Shown: positions 26,330 through 35,980, numbered from the stretch's first letter. The stretch: DNA of 64,000 bases from PHAA01 sp034927445 (GCA_034927445.1 JAYFPZ010000011.1:62001-126000), one strand, 5' to 3'. Numbers and translations: made by a program. The notes: generated by a model from the letters alone, not told the origin.

Positions 26330-26968
26330 TTATTCTCTTGGCCGGCACAGGTAAAGCATGGCATTGCAGATAGCCGCGGCTACATTACTGCCGCCTTTGC
26401 GGCCTTGGGCCACAATGTGGGGAATATCCATCTGCAGAATGAACTCTTTGGCTTCCACCACATTAACAAATCCCACCGGCACCCCGATAATCAGCTCCGG
26501 TTTTAAGCACCCCTCCTGAACCAGCTCATAGATCCTCACTAAAGCGGTAGGGGCATTACCGATAGCGAAAATCAAAGGTCTGTCCAGTTCAGCCGCCTTA
26601 TCTATACTAGCAGACGCCCGGGTAGTTCCGTTGGCTCTTGCTCTGGCGGCAATATCCGCATCGCCCATAAAGCACAGGATTTCGCCTCCAAGCGCTGCCA
26701 AGGTGGGCTTATGTACGCCGGCCCGTACCATTTCAGTATCGCTTACGATCACCGCCCCCTTTTTCAAGGCGGCCAGGCCCTGGACCACTGCATCTTTGGA
26801 GAACTTCAGGTTGTTTGCATAATCAAAATCGGCGGTGGTATGAATCACTCGTTTAAGGACCGCTTCTTCCCGCGGGTCTAATTCCACCGCTCCAAGTTCC
26901 TGCCCTATTATTTCAAAGCTTCGTTTTTCAATATCCGCCGGAAGCATATTTGGCAATTCCACTTTCAT
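26330..26968 (-). CDS. cbiC: cobalt-precorrin-8 methylmutase CbiC
   Basis: Enzyme of 212 residues that moves the methyl group from C11 to C12 to form cobyrinic acid. Recognisable parts are IEKRSFEIIGQELG at the start, the catalytic His in RVIHTTADFDYANNLKF (His near residue 43), and the glycine-rich FAIGNAPTALVRIYEL and GVPVGFVNVVEAKE segments. Length fits CbiC/CobH. It stands between cbiP and cbiG in the cobalamin operon. Confidence 0.95.
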   Translation of the reverse strand: MKVELPNMLPADIEKRSFEIIGQELGAVELDPREEAVLKRVIHTTADFDYANNLKFSKDAVVQGLAALKKGAVIVSDTEMVRAGVHKPTLAALGGEILCFMGDADIAARARANGTTRASASIDKAAELDRPLIFAIGNAPTALVRIYELVQEGCLKPELIIGVPVGFVNVVEAKEFILQMDIPHIVAQGRKGGSNVAAAICNAMLYLCRPRE

Positions 26969-27080
26969 TTAAACGCCCTTCTATCCGTATTTATTTTAAA
27001 GTCCGCCCAAAAATTTAAGCAACAGCCTCTATACAAAATCCAATCCTTATGGCCAAATCGGTTTAAACCATAACTGGTAC

Positions 27081-28598
27081 TCAGACACCCTTGTCTATAA
27101 TTTCATATAACATCTTCATATTAATGTTCTCCCGTATACCCTGGGCTAACAAATCATATTGCCGCTCCTTATAGGCCTGCATATCAAACCCGGATATCGC
27201 TTCATAATTCATGCCTTTTTCCCTGGCTAAGGCCGTTACCATAGTCGGAGCCACATCTTCATGATCAAATATTCCATGTATATAAGTCCCATAGATATTT
27301 CCGCAGCACATTCCCGCCAATTTTCGGGCAGATTGTCCTGAAATCTCTTCGATAACGGTCAGATCCCGGGCATAATCGTGCAGCATGCGGGTCTGACCCA
27401 TATGAATCTCATATCCATTTAATTCCGCCGCGGCCAGATCCTTAAAGCAACCGGTAAGATCAGAAGTAAATCTGCCTTTTACCCCGGCTCTGGTCTTTTC
27501 CCGGGCAAACACGGTCTCTGCGGGAAGAAGCTTCATTCCTTCCATGGTTCCCCCGTGCTCTGCCCCATAAGGGTCAGACAGTTTTTCGCCCAACATCTGA
27601 TAGCCCCCGCAGACCCCAAAGATGGGCCTGCCTTCGGCGGCATGCTTCAGAATGGCCGTTTCCAACCCATTTTGCCTCATCCACCGCAGATCTTCCATGG
27701 TATTTTTAGTGCCGGGCAGAATGATCATATCCGGCTTGCCCAGTTGCGCAGCAGCAGTTACATAGCGCAAAGTCACCCCCGGCATGCATTCAAACACATT
27801 GAAATCCGTGAAATTGGATATACGGGGAAGCCGAATCACTGCTATATCGATCAATCCGGTTTTAGCTTTTTGATCAAACCGGTGGCTTAAACTGTCTTCA
27901 TCATCAATGTCGATATCTAAATAAGGAATGACCCCTAGGGTGGGAACACGGATCATTGCCTCCAGCATATCCAAGCCAGGCTGCAAGATGGCTCGGTCCC
28001 CCCTGAATTTATTAATCAGGGTTGCTTTGACCAGGGCGCGCTCACTGTCATCCAAAATCATCATAGTCCCCAACAGTGAAGCAAAAACCCCGCCCCGGTC
28101 GATATCGCCAGCCAGTAAAACGGGGGCTGCGGCCATTTTGGCTATATACATATTGACAATGTCATTTTCTTTCAGATTGATTTCCGCCGGGCTGCCTGCT
28201 CCTTCAATTACGATTAGATCAAATTTGGCCGCCAATTCATCAAAAGCTTTTTTTATTTGGGGTATGATTTCCCTCTTTTTCCGGTAATATTCCCCGGCGC
28301 TCATGTTCCCGTATATTTCCCCATTGAGAATAACTTGGGACCCGGTCTCACTGGTAGGTTTTAAAAGCACCGGGTTCATCAAGACCGACGGTTCAATCCC
28401 CGCGGCCTCAGCCTGAACTACTTGGGCCCGGCCCATTTCCAGGCCTTCCCGGGTGATAAAAGAGTTCAAGGCCATATTCTGCGATTTGAACGGGGCCACC
28501 CGGTATCCATCCTGTCTGAAAATCCGGCATAAACCGGCTGCGATTATACTTTTCCCGGCGTTTGACATAGTGCCCTGGATCATTATTGCTTTTGCCAT
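27081..28598 (-). CDS. cbiP: cobyric acid synthase
   Basis: ATP- and glutamine-dependent amidotransferase (also called CobQ), 505 residues, which amidates the b, d, e and g carboxylates of adenosylcobyrinic a,c-diamide. The N-terminal synthetase domain starts MIQGTMSNAGKSIIAAGLCR (P-loop) and contains FKSQNMALNS. The C-terminal class I glutaminase domain has the nucleophile in IFGVCGGYQMLGEKL and a His in GTYIHGIFDHE. It lies between cbiJ and cbiC in the operon; the 145-base gap before it shows no clear signal. Confidence 0.96.
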   Translation of the reverse strand: MAKAIMIQGTMSNAGKSIIAAGLCRIFRQDGYRVAPFKSQNMALNSFITREGLEMGRAQVVQAEAAGIEPSVLMNPVLLKPTSETGSQVILNGEIYGNMSAGEYYRKKREIIPQIKKAFDELAAKFDLIVIEGAGSPAEINLKENDIVNMYIAKMAAAPVLLAGDIDRGGVFASLLGTMMILDDSERALVKATLINKFRGDRAILQPGLDMLEAMIRVPTLGVIPYLDIDIDDEDSLSHRFDQKAKTGLIDIAVIRLPRISNFTDFNVFECMPGVTLRYVTAAAQLGKPDMIILPGTKNTMEDLRWMRQNGLETAILKHAAEGRPIFGVCGGYQMLGEKLSDPYGAEHGGTMEGMKLLPAETVFAREKTRAGVKGRFTSDLTGCFKDLAAAELNGYEIHMGQTRMLHDYARDLTVIEEISGQSARKLAGMCCGNIYGTYIHGIFDHEDVAPTMVTALAREKGMNYEAISGFDMQAYKERQYDLLAQGIRENINMKMLYEIIDKGV

Positions 28599-28743
28599 AT
28601 GCAGCTCCTCTTTTCCCTGAACCTCTCTGCCCCGGTTGCCAAAATGCTTAATGCTCTGATTAATAACTGATCAGCGTTAGGGTTAAACTCCAGCCGCCTT
28701 GAGCATTTAAGGCAGCGCCCGCATTTACTGCTGTGATCCTCCG

Positions 28744-29580
28744 CTAATTTATTGCTTCCGCCATTCTCCTGATCCCATATTTACTTTTCAGGAAATCCAG
28801 AACTTCCTCCAGGCAGCTGCCTTCCTCATCCATTTTTCTGCCAACTACCAGCAGTATAGTCCCGGTGCTTAGCGCAGCCTTGTACTTTTCCCAAAAACCG
28901 CCTATCCTTCCGGAATCCTTAGTGACCAAATATTTGGCCTTTACTTGATTGATTAAAGCCGTATTAAACTCAGCGGAAAACGGTCCCTGCATACAGAGTA
29001 CGTGCCGGCCGGGAAATCCTAAATCAATGCATTTCTGAAGTGCTTCTACCGTCGGCAGTACTCTGGCAAACAATCTTGGTTGATAATTCAATACGCTGGT
29101 ATACTTCTCCAACTCTTTGCTGCCAATCGTGAGCAAAACATTTCCCGTTGTTTGATTTAAATATGATATTACGGCTTCGTGGCTCTTAAAAAACAGCCAG
29201 CGCTTTTCCTCTGATTTTTCGAAGGAGGTATTTGTGTCTCCTTGCTCTCCCGTACCGCTATCCCTCAGCAGCCGAATATAATTACAGCCGGCTTGGACAC
29301 AGGCCGACCGGATATTTTCGCTGGCAGCTATGGCATAGGGATGGGTCGCATCAATGACATAATCATATTGATAAGCTGTCATCAGCCGGATCATCTCCCC
29401 TTCGTCCAGCCGGCCGGATAAAACCTTAAATTTAGCGGTATCGGCCGGCAATAAATATTTACCGTAATCCGTAGCCACACAAACCGAGATGCTGAGTTTC
29501 CACTCATCAATTTCGGGTAAAATCGCTTCCAGCAACTTCCGTCCCTCGGTAGTCCCGGCAAAAATCAATATTTCAGACAT
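28744..29580 (-). CDS. cbiJ: cobalt-precorrin-6A reductase CbiJ
   Basis: NADH-dependent reductase of 278 residues that reduces cobalt-precorrin-6A. The start ILIFAGTTEGRKLLEAI is the family nucleotide-binding opening; ATHPYAIAASENIRSAC and the later LVTKDSGRIGGFWEKYKAAL (the TKxSG motif) are diagnostic for CbiJ/CobK. Its ATG overlaps the cbiH stop by 8 bases, implying coupled translation. Confidence 0.94.
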   Translation of the reverse strand: MSEILIFAGTTEGRKLLEAILPEIDEWKLSISVCVATDYGKYLLPADTAKFKVLSGRLDEGEMIRLMTAYQYDYVIDATHPYAIAASENIRSACVQAGCNYIRLLRDSGTGEQGDTNTSFEKSEEKRWLFFKSHEAVISYLNQTTGNVLLTIGSKELEKYTSVLNYQPRLFARVLPTVEALQKCIDLGFPGRHVLCMQGPFSAEFNTALINQVKAKYLVTKDSGRIGGFWEKYKAALSTGTILLVVGRKMDEEGSCLEEVLDFLKSKYGIRRMAEAIN

Positions 29581-30301
29581 TCCTGTACCCTCTTGGAGTT
29601 ACCAATTTTCCGCCCAGATTTTTGGTCTGGGAATTGCCGACAAAAACTGTAGTAAACATATCCACCGGGGTTTCCTTTAACTCCCTCAGGGTTAATACAG
29701 TCCCCGTTTCACCATCCCGGCCAATATTCTGCACGTAGCCGCACATGGTGTTCTCGTCCCGATACTGCATAATGATTTGGCAGGCTTTATTTAAATAATC
29801 CTTCCTTTTTTTACTAGAGGGATTGTATAAACAAATAACGAAATCAGCCCTGGCCGCGCTGGCAATTCGTTGCTCAATCAGTTCCCCGGGGGTGAGCAAA
29901 TCGCTTAAACTGATGACTGCAAAATCATGCATGAGCGGCGCTCCTAAAATTGCCGCTCCGCTGCAGGCAGCTGTAATTCCGGGCACCACTTCTATCTCCA
30001 CCGGGTCATATTGTTGGGCAATTTCGTATATTAATCCCGCCATTCCATAAACACCGGCATCACCGCTGCAGACCACGGCCACCTTTGCTCCTTTTAAAGC
30101 TTCCTGGATGGCTCTATGGCAGCGCTCAGCTTCTTGCATCATCGGTGTGCTTATAAATTTTTTATGCCGGAATCTGGCTCGAATTAAATCTATATAAACA
30201 TCATAACCCGCAATCACATCGCACGCCTCCAGAGCATCCAGCGCCCTCGGGGTCGTTTGCTCCAATCCTCCCGGACCCAGGCCGATTACATATATTTTCA
30301 T
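29573..30301 (-). CDS. cbiH: cobalt-precorrin-3B C17-methyltransferase CbiH
   Basis: SAM-dependent tetrapyrrole methylase of 242 residues catalysing ring contraction and C17 methylation in the anaerobic pathway. The start MKIYVIGLGPGGLEQTTPRA and the GDAGVYGMAGLIYEIA loop are typical of CbiH/CobJ, as is FVICLYNPSSKKRKDYL. No C-terminal iron-sulfur extension of the CbiH60 type is present. ATG 30301 has GGAGG 8 bases upstream. It overlaps cbiJ. Confidence 0.94.
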   Translation of the reverse strand: MKIYVIGLGPGGLEQTTPRALDALEACDVIAGYDVYIDLIRARFRHKKFISTPMMQEAERCHRAIQEALKGAKVAVVCSGDAGVYGMAGLIYEIAQQYDPVEIEVVPGITAACSGAAILGAPLMHDFAVISLSDLLTPGELIEQRIASAARADFVICLYNPSSKKRKDYLNKACQIIMQYRDENTMCGYVQNIGRDGETGTVLTLRELKETPVDMFTTVFVGNSQTKNLGGKLVTPRGYRNV

Positions 30302-30383
30302 TTTAACTGCCTCCAACCCTTTAAAAAGTCATCCGGCCAATATTGCCTATAGCTTTTAAACTGGGCATCAACCCGATATTTTT

Positions 30384-31142
30384 TTAAGGCTCACCGGCCT
30401 TTCTGAATTCATGGGAAAAAGCCGGGTCATAGAGCTTGGAGCGTCCAAAAGGACCGGCCAAACAATCTCCGACTACGATCAAAGCTGTTTTCGTTACTCC
30501 CTGTTCCCGGGCAATTTGCGGCAAGGTGTCGATGGTTCCCCGGAATACCTTCTCTTCCGGCCAGGTTGCCTTATAAACAAGGGCCGCCGGGGTGCTGCCC
30601 TTATAGCCCCCCGCCAGCAGGCGTTCTCGCAAAGGCTCCAGCATTCCCGCACTCAAAAAGATGACCATGGAGGCCTGATGCCGGGCCAATAGTGAAATTT
30701 CTTCCTTCTCCGGCACCGGGGTCCTTCCAGCCATTCTGGTAATAATCAATGTCTGCGACACCTCGGGAATGGTATATTCAGCTTTAAGGCTGGCCGCGGC
30801 GCCAAAGCAGGAACTTACCCCCGGAATCAAATCATAGGCGATTCCGGCTGAATCCAATCTATCCATTTGTTCCCGAATAGCTCCAAAAATACTGGGATCA
30901 CCACTATGCAGCCTTACAGTCTTTTTGCCCTCAGCCTCGGCCCTTTGCATGACATCGACAACTTCCTCCAGGGTCATGGATGAACTGTCATAAATTTCAC
31001 ATCCCGGCTTGGCTACCTGCAGATGTTCTGAATTTACCAGGGAACCGGCATATATAATTACATCCGCTTCCATGAGCAGCCGCTGTCCTCTTACCGTAAT
31101 CAAATCTGCAGCTCCCGGCCCCGCTCCCACAAAATTTATCAT
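30384..31142 (-). CDS. cbiF: cobalt-precorrin-4 C11-methyltransferase CbiF
   Basis: Tetrapyrrole methylase of 252 residues that methylates C11. The opening INFVGAGPGAADLITVRGQR, the GDPSIFGAIREQMDRL loop and PGVSSCFGAAASL with the TIPEVSQTLIITRMAGRTPV segment are the CbiF/CobM signatures. It follows cbiL by 22 bases with a purine-rich ribosome binding site. Confidence 0.95.
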   Translation of the reverse strand: MINFVGAGPGAADLITVRGQRLLMEADVIIYAGSLVNSEHLQVAKPGCEIYDSSSMTLEEVVDVMQRAEAEGKKTVRLHSGDPSIFGAIREQMDRLDSAGIAYDLIPGVSSCFGAAASLKAEYTIPEVSQTLIITRMAGRTPVPEKEEISLLARHQASMVIFLSAGMLEPLRERLLAGGYKGSTPAALVYKATWPEEKVFRGTIDTLPQIAREQGVTKTALIVVGDCLAGPFGRSKLYDPAFSHEFRKAGEP

Positions 31143-31164
31143 AGCTTCTCTTCCCTTCCGCTGG

Positions 31165-31878
31165 CTACGGTTCGTCTTTCACAATCATGATGGAGAAATA
31201 ACTGGCTTGGTCGTCCATATCCTCTAAATGGTTAAAAACTCTTTCTCCCTGCATTCCGCAGCGTTCCACCAGCTTAACCGACGGCCGGCGTTGCATGGCG
31301 CCAATGAGAGTCTTTATTTCCCTCAGGGACTTTCCCGCCTTCATCAAAACCCGAGTCCCTTTAAGCGCCAAAGCCTCTTCAATTCCATCATATGATGCCG
31401 GTATAATATGCAGGGCTTGGGCCGCTTCCGTCAGTCCCTCATTCAACCTCGCCGCAGCGGCGCAAAATGACGGAACTCCAGGGACAATCCGGGCATTATA
31501 GCCCCTGGCAACAACCCGGGTATGAACATAAAGATAGGTAGAATAAATAGATGGATCCCCCAAGGTGATAAAAGCGACATTTTGCCCCCGGTCCAGTTCT
31601 GCAATTACCTTTAAGGCCGCCGCCTCATGACTTGACTCCAAACGTTTATGGTCACGAGTCATCGGCATCGACAATTCCAGAATTTCTTTGGCGGTAATTC
31701 CCGGAACAGCGCATTTGACGATTTCATAAGCCGTATTGCGATCCTTGCCCGCAGCCGGAACTGCTATAATCTGACATTCCTTTAACAGTCTGACCGCCTT
31801 CAAGGTCATCAGTTCCGGATCTCCCGGCCCCACCCCTATTCCATATAGCTGGCCGGCTTTTTTGGGGGCTGGCTTCAT
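31165..31878 (-). CDS. cbiL: cobalt-precorrin-2 C20-methyltransferase CbiL
   Basis: Tetrapyrrole methylase of about 237 residues that methylates C20 of cobalt-precorrin-2. The stretches YGIGVGPGDPELMTLKAVRL, ITLGDPSIYSTYLYVHTRV and GVPSFCAAAARLNEGLTE are typical of CbiL/CobI. ATG 31878 lies 5 bases after GGAGG; the alternative GTG at 31890 overlaps that site. It starts 6-18 bases after cbiD. Confidence 0.95.
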   Translation of the reverse strand: MKPAPKKAGQLYGIGVGPGDPELMTLKAVRLLKECQIIAVPAAGKDRNTAYEIVKCAVPGITAKEILELSMPMTRDHKRLESSHEAAALKVIAELDRGQNVAFITLGDPSIYSTYLYVHTRVVARGYNARIVPGVPSFCAAAARLNEGLTEAAQALHIIPASYDGIEEALALKGTRVLMKAGKSLREIKTLIGAMQRRPSVKLVERCGMQGERVFNHLEDMDDQASYFSIMIVKDEP

Positions 31879-31896
31879 TTTATCCTCCACCTTTGT

Positions 31897-33063
31897 TTAT
31901 TTACTTTTAATCGATTCTTTTTGCAATTTTTTTAATAAATTCGGCGCATCCTCAGTCTGGCCCAACCATCCATATTTATTGGAAAATATTATGGCGCCGA
32001 TTTCAATGTCGTCATGTACTCTTGCTTTTATATAAAAATCCACTTTTTCCAAAATGGACTGCATCGTCTGTTCTCTAATCCCGGCTTCATCCAAAATCAT
32101 AATCGCTTCATCCGCCGTAACACAATTTAATAGTTTTTCCATAACCGCCGGGGAGGCGTGGGCCAGGCCTGCATGCAGGCCTATAATCTCCATGCGGGCG
32201 TCCCCATATTGGGAATGGGTGTTCATAATGCCGGCTGCCAGCTTCACCAATTTGCCGATGTGGCCTACCAGCAATACCCCTTTGATTTGACATAACCGCG
32301 CATGATCCAATGCCTCACCTATATAGTTGCTGCACTTAACCAAGTCCCGCGGGTCCAAGTTAAGGTTGGTTTTTACAAAGGTCTCGCCATAGTTTCCGGG
32401 GGTAATAACCAGATATTCCGCCCCTGCCGCTTGGCTTATGTTCATTTCAATCTTGATCGTATCAATTAACGCCTGTTCACTCATGGGTTCAACTATTCCG
32501 CTGGTCCCCAGGATGGAGATCCCGTTAACGATTCCCAGCCTGGGATTAAAGGTTTGCCTGGCTATTCTCACCCCTTCCGGAACCGAGATTTCCACCAACA
32601 TTTTTCCGGTATAATCAAATTCCTCACAAACCCCTCTTACTTGCTCTTCAATCATTTTGCGCGGTACCGGATTAATGGCCGCTTCTCCCACCGGGCAGGC
32701 CAGCCCTTCCCGGGTAACCCGGCCCACCCCGATGCCGCCGGCAATTGTAATTTGAGCTTTGGCGGCTACCGGTCCCGGTATTTTATATACGGTGGCATAG
32801 ACCAGGATGCCGTTGGTAACGTCCGGGTCATCGCCGCTATCCTTTTTTACGGCGCAACTCGCCCAATCCTCCCCTATCTCGGTCTTCTCCACCCGAATCT
32901 TTAACTCGATCCCCATCGGCGTAGGCAAGGCAACCATCTCATCAACGGGAAAGCCGGCCCCCAGCACCAGCGCAGCCGCACGCTGAGCCGCCGCCGCCGC
33001 GCAACTTCCCGTAGTATATCCGCATCTTAATCTTTTATTATGCTTGTAAACATACCTTTCCAT
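31897..33063 (-). CDS. cbiD: cobalt-precorrin-5B C1-methyltransferase CbiD
   Basis: Enzyme of 388 residues, unrelated to the other corrin methylases, that methylates C1 in the anaerobic pathway and so marks the pathway type. The N-terminal RCGYTTGSCAAAAAQRAA is the unmistakable CbiD motif; a second, GILGTSGIVEPMSEQALIDT-like region near residue 185, and the C-terminal domain with AGLAHASPAVMEKLL agree. It sits between cbiK and cbiL. Confidence 0.96.
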   Translation of the reverse strand: MERYVYKHNKRLRCGYTTGSCAAAAAQRAAALVLGAGFPVDEMVALPTPMGIELKIRVEKTEIGEDWASCAVKKDSGDDPDVTNGILVYATVYKIPGPVAAKAQITIAGGIGVGRVTREGLACPVGEAAINPVPRKMIEEQVRGVCEEFDYTGKMLVEISVPEGVRIARQTFNPRLGIVNGISILGTSGIVEPMSEQALIDTIKIEMNISQAAGAEYLVITPGNYGETFVKTNLNLDPRDLVKCSNYIGEALDHARLCQIKGVLLVGHIGKLVKLAAGIMNTHSQYGDARMEIIGLHAGLAHASPAVMEKLLNCVTADEAIMILDEAGIREQTMQSILEKVDFYIKARVHDDIEIGAIIFSNKYGWLGQTEDAPNLLKKLQKESIKSK

Positions 33064-33097
33064 TTATTTATCCCGCTTTTCCGCTCCTCATTCCAGT

Positions 33098-33952
33098 TTA
33101 TATAACGGAGCTGGCTTTTTTCACCGGCGCCTGATAAAGCCGCCGGTCATCCCCGGGTTTTAACCTGGCAGCGGCAATATGGTCCAGGAAAATATCCCGG
33201 ATGGCCTGTATTTCACCCAATCCCTTCAATATGCAGGTTACTTCATAACCGGCGCCGGCCAGGAGGTTTTTCCAGGAATCATCTTCCTCCCCGGCCATAT
33301 CATGGATAACATGGTCGCCGGCCACGATCATCAGCGGCATCAAAGTAATCTTTTGGAAGTCATATAATTCTATCTTATTCATTACCGCCTCAATGTCCGG
33401 ATAAGCCTCTACGGTTCCGACAAAAACATGGGCATGGCCCCGTTGTTTAAATTGCCGTTCCAAAGCAGTATACACGGCATTTACCTGATGGCCGGTTCCA
33501 TGTCCCATCAAAATCAACGCCTCATTATTCTCCATATCGGTAAACTGATCCATTATAGCCTTAGTTACATTTTGATAGTCTTCGGTGCGGCCCAGGAGGG
33601 GCTGTCCCATTTCTATTTTCACAAATTTATCCGTAAAGCCCTCGACAACTGCCATCATTTCATCATTCATAATCCCCTTGATTATATGGGTGGGCTGAAC
33701 GATAACCTCCCGAAACCCCTCTTCCAGCAGACGATTCATGGCCTCCCTTACGTTGTCCACCCTTATACCGTCTCTATGGGCCAGTATATCAATAACTTTT
33801 TGGCTGGTAAAAGCCCTTCTGACCTCATATTCGGGGTAAGCCGCCGCAACATCCTTTTCAATTGCACCAATAGTTCCAGCCCTGGTTGCAGCATGACTGG
33901 TACCAAAGCTTACAACTAATATCGCCTTTTTCTTTTTATTGATTTTCCCCAC
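33098..33952 (-). CDS. cbiK: sirohydrochlorin cobaltochelatase CbiK
   Basis: Class II chelatase of 284 residues that inserts Co(II) into sirohydrochlorin, the first committed step of the anaerobic route. The N-terminus AILVVSFGTSHAATRAGTIG is CbiK-like, and the metal-binding His residues are in LMGHGTGH (near residue 148) and GDHVIHDMAGEE (near residue 212). There is no signal peptide, so it is the cytoplasmic B12-type form rather than the periplasmic heme-type CbiK of Desulfovibrio. It follows cbiA by 47 bases. Confidence 0.94.
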   Translation of the reverse strand: MGKINKKKKAILVVSFGTSHAATRAGTIGAIEKDVAAAYPEYEVRRAFTSQKVIDILAHRDGIRVDNVREAMNRLLEEGFREVIVQPTHIIKGIMNDEMMAVVEGFTDKFVKIEMGQPLLGRTEDYQNVTKAIMDQFTDMENNEALILMGHGTGHQVNAVYTALERQFKQRGHAHVFVGTVEAYPDIEAVMNKIELYDFQKITLMPLMIVAGDHVIHDMAGEEDDSWKNLLAGAGYEVTCILKGLGEIQAIRDIFLDHIAAARLKPGDDRRLYQAPVKKASSVI

Positions 33953-33999
33953 CAGTGCGCCTCATTTCATAATGTAATATCCCTATCCCGACTTAGTAT

Positions 34000-35403
34000 T
34001 CACTTCTCTCTTCGATTCAATAGCATTTCCTGGTTTTGCATCCGGTAATCTTGGCATGACTCCCAAAAATGAACCACTGTGGTTGGATTAGAACGCAAAT
34101 GCAAATGAACATATGAAGCTAAGATATTTCCCTTTACAAAACCATTTTTTCTAACGTCTTTACCCCGTCTGCCCTCAAGCCGGTAAGCCTGCTCAGTTTC
34201 ATCAATTCCGCTGATTTGGGAATAATGAAATTCATGCCCTTTCAATACTTCCCCTTTACTGGCTAAAATTGAATTCTGCATAGCGGTAGCTTTTACATAC
34301 CCCAATGCGGTCAATTTACCCGTCATTTTAACCTGGGCCGGTATAATCCCAACTCCCGCCCAATTTCTTCCTTCAAAATCACTGATTTCCCGGGCCAGGT
34401 ACATAAAACCCCCACATTCTGCCCAGATGGGCATACCACTGGCAGCGGCGGCCTTGATTGACCCCAGCATGGGGCGGTTGGCATTTAACTCTTCCAGAAA
34501 CATTTCCGGAAATCCCCCCCCCAGATACAATCCATCTACCCGGGGAATCGATTGGTCCCGGAGCGGGCTGAAGAATTTAAGGCCGAATCCGTTTTCTTCC
34601 AGATAATCCAAGCTGTCCTGGTAATAAAAACTAAAGGCTTCATCCCGGGCTATTCCAATGGTAATTTCAGCCTGCCGGGGCCTATCCCAACTCCATGTGA
34701 AGTTTAATTCATCCGCACCCTCAGCCAGCTCCACCAAATAATCCAAGTCGATTTCCCGTTCCACCAGATCTGCCATTAAGGCTATGGAAGTCTGGAGTTC
34801 GCTATTTTCCTCCGCCGGCCAAAGGCCCAAATGTCTTTCCGGCATTTTAATTTTTTGCTCGGCGGGTATTCCCCCCAGGACTTTTACTCCCAGTTCTTCC
34901 TCCAGACATTGCTTCAACAAATTCGTATGGGAAATACCGCCCACGTTATTTAAAATGACTCCTTTTATATTTACCCGGGGCTCATATTCCATATATCCTT
35001 TGACTAAAGCCGCACAACTCCGGGCCAGGCCTCTGGCATTAACTACCAGTATAACCGGGGTATGCAGCATTATAGCAATATCCGCACTGCTTCCTTTTAT
35101 TTTTGCCCCGCTATCTCCATCATACAGACCCATAACTCCTTCAATAATTGATAATCGAGCTTTAACCGCATTTTTGCAAAATACGGTCTTCACAACTTTT
35201 TCCGAACCCATCCAGCTATCCAGATTATGAGATTTAACTCCCGCAGCATGATGATGGAGTCCGGTATCAATATAATCCGGCCCTACTTTAAATCCCTGAA
35301 CTGTTATTCCCCTTCTCTTTAAAGCGGCCAGAATACCAAGGGTCACGGTGGTCTTGCCGACCCCGCTCTGAACCCCTGCAATCAATAAACGAGGTAATTG
35401 CAT
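34000..35403 (-). CDS. cbiA: cobyrinate a,c-diamide synthase
   Basis: Glutamine-dependent amidotransferase (CobB/CbiA) of 467 residues that amidates the a and c acetates of cobyrinic acid. The N-terminal P-loop is LLIAGVQSGVGKTTVTLGIL, then GFKVGPDYIDTGLH; the glutaminase domain has the nucleophile in MPIWAECGGFMYLAREI and a His near the end in ASYVHLHLRSNP. ATG 35403 lies 6 bases after GGGAGG. It is the first gene after the second cobalamin riboswitch and heads the biosynthetic operon. Confidence 0.95.
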   Translation of the reverse strand: MQLPRLLIAGVQSGVGKTTVTLGILAALKRRGITVQGFKVGPDYIDTGLHHHAAGVKSHNLDSWMGSEKVVKTVFCKNAVKARLSIIEGVMGLYDGDSGAKIKGSSADIAIMLHTPVILVVNARGLARSCAALVKGYMEYEPRVNIKGVILNNVGGISHTNLLKQCLEEELGVKVLGGIPAEQKIKMPERHLGLWPAEENSELQTSIALMADLVEREIDLDYLVELAEGADELNFTWSWDRPRQAEITIGIARDEAFSFYYQDSLDYLEENGFGLKFFSPLRDQSIPRVDGLYLGGGFPEMFLEELNANRPMLGSIKAAAASGMPIWAECGGFMYLAREISDFEGRNWAGVGIIPAQVKMTGKLTALGYVKATAMQNSILASKGEVLKGHEFHYSQISGIDETEQAYRLEGRRGKDVRKNGFVKGNILASYVHLHLRSNPTTVVHFWESCQDYRMQNQEMLLNRREK

Positions 35404-35535
35404 ATCCTGCCTCCCAATCAATGGTTCGTCTATATGTGTTTTAATTGCGTTTCCCTTATAAAATTAAATGAATCTTTTTTGCTATTCCTGTATTAAATGT
35501 AATACTGCCTGCATATGATAACGCCCAAACTAGAG

Positions 35536-35569
35536 TAGGCTTCCATTTACACAAAGAAATGGAAGCCTA
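35536..35569 (-). other. 13-bp perfect hairpin in the cbiA leader
   Basis: TAGGCTTCCATTT (35536-35548) pairs with AAATGGAAGCCTA (35557-35569) between aptamer and cbiA. No T run follows on the minus strand, so it is not a standard intrinsic terminator; it may be an anti-terminator, processing site or RNA stabiliser. Confidence 0.6.
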
Positions 35570-35579
35570 TTGTCCGACC

Positions 35580-35775
35580 AATATGCACTTCCCTTTCCTG
35601 CGAAGGTAAATGTGCGGCGCAACGGTTAGGTTCCTGACTTACGGCTCACGGCCTATCTCCGCCTTCCCAGGCATTTACCCAGTGGCAATTGGAGATACGC
35701 TCCCCGCATACAGTGGCGCGACCGTCCAGGATTTTCACCCGGTTCCCTGTTACTCCGCTGCACTCATTTATGAAA
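35580..35775 (-). ncRNA. cobalamin riboswitch upstream of the cbi biosynthetic operon
   Basis: The minus strand reads GGGAACCGGGTGAAAATCC, then GGTCGCGCCACTG, GCCACTGGG, and the B12 box GTAAGTCAGGAACCTAACCG (complement of 35620-35639). This is the standard order of a cobalamin aptamer. The B12 box departs slightly from the usual CAGGAGACC. It should repress cbiA and downstream genes when adenosylcobalamin is abundant. Confidence 0.92.
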
Positions 35776-35944
35776 TTTGGAGTTAATCATAGTTCGTTTA
35801 CACTTGATGTTACGATTACTATTAAGCTACATTGTAGCAGTTTTGTGCTGGTTTATCCAAAAAGATCTGGACCTGCTGATTGAGCGGCCTTTCCTATTCT
35901 GCCGTCATCCAGAGGGGCAGCCTCTTTCCCTGATAAAAAACAGA

Positions 35945-35980
35945 TGAGAAGAAAGAGACTTTAACGTCCCTTTCTTCTCA
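35945..35980 (-). terminator. terminator of the SDR-MFS-cyclase operon
   Basis: On the minus strand TGAGAAGAAAG (35980-35970) pairs with CTTTCTTCTCA (35955-35945), followed by TCTG and six Ts (complement of 35935-35940). It lies 48 bases past the cyclase-family stop and separates it from the B12 region. Confidence 0.88.
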
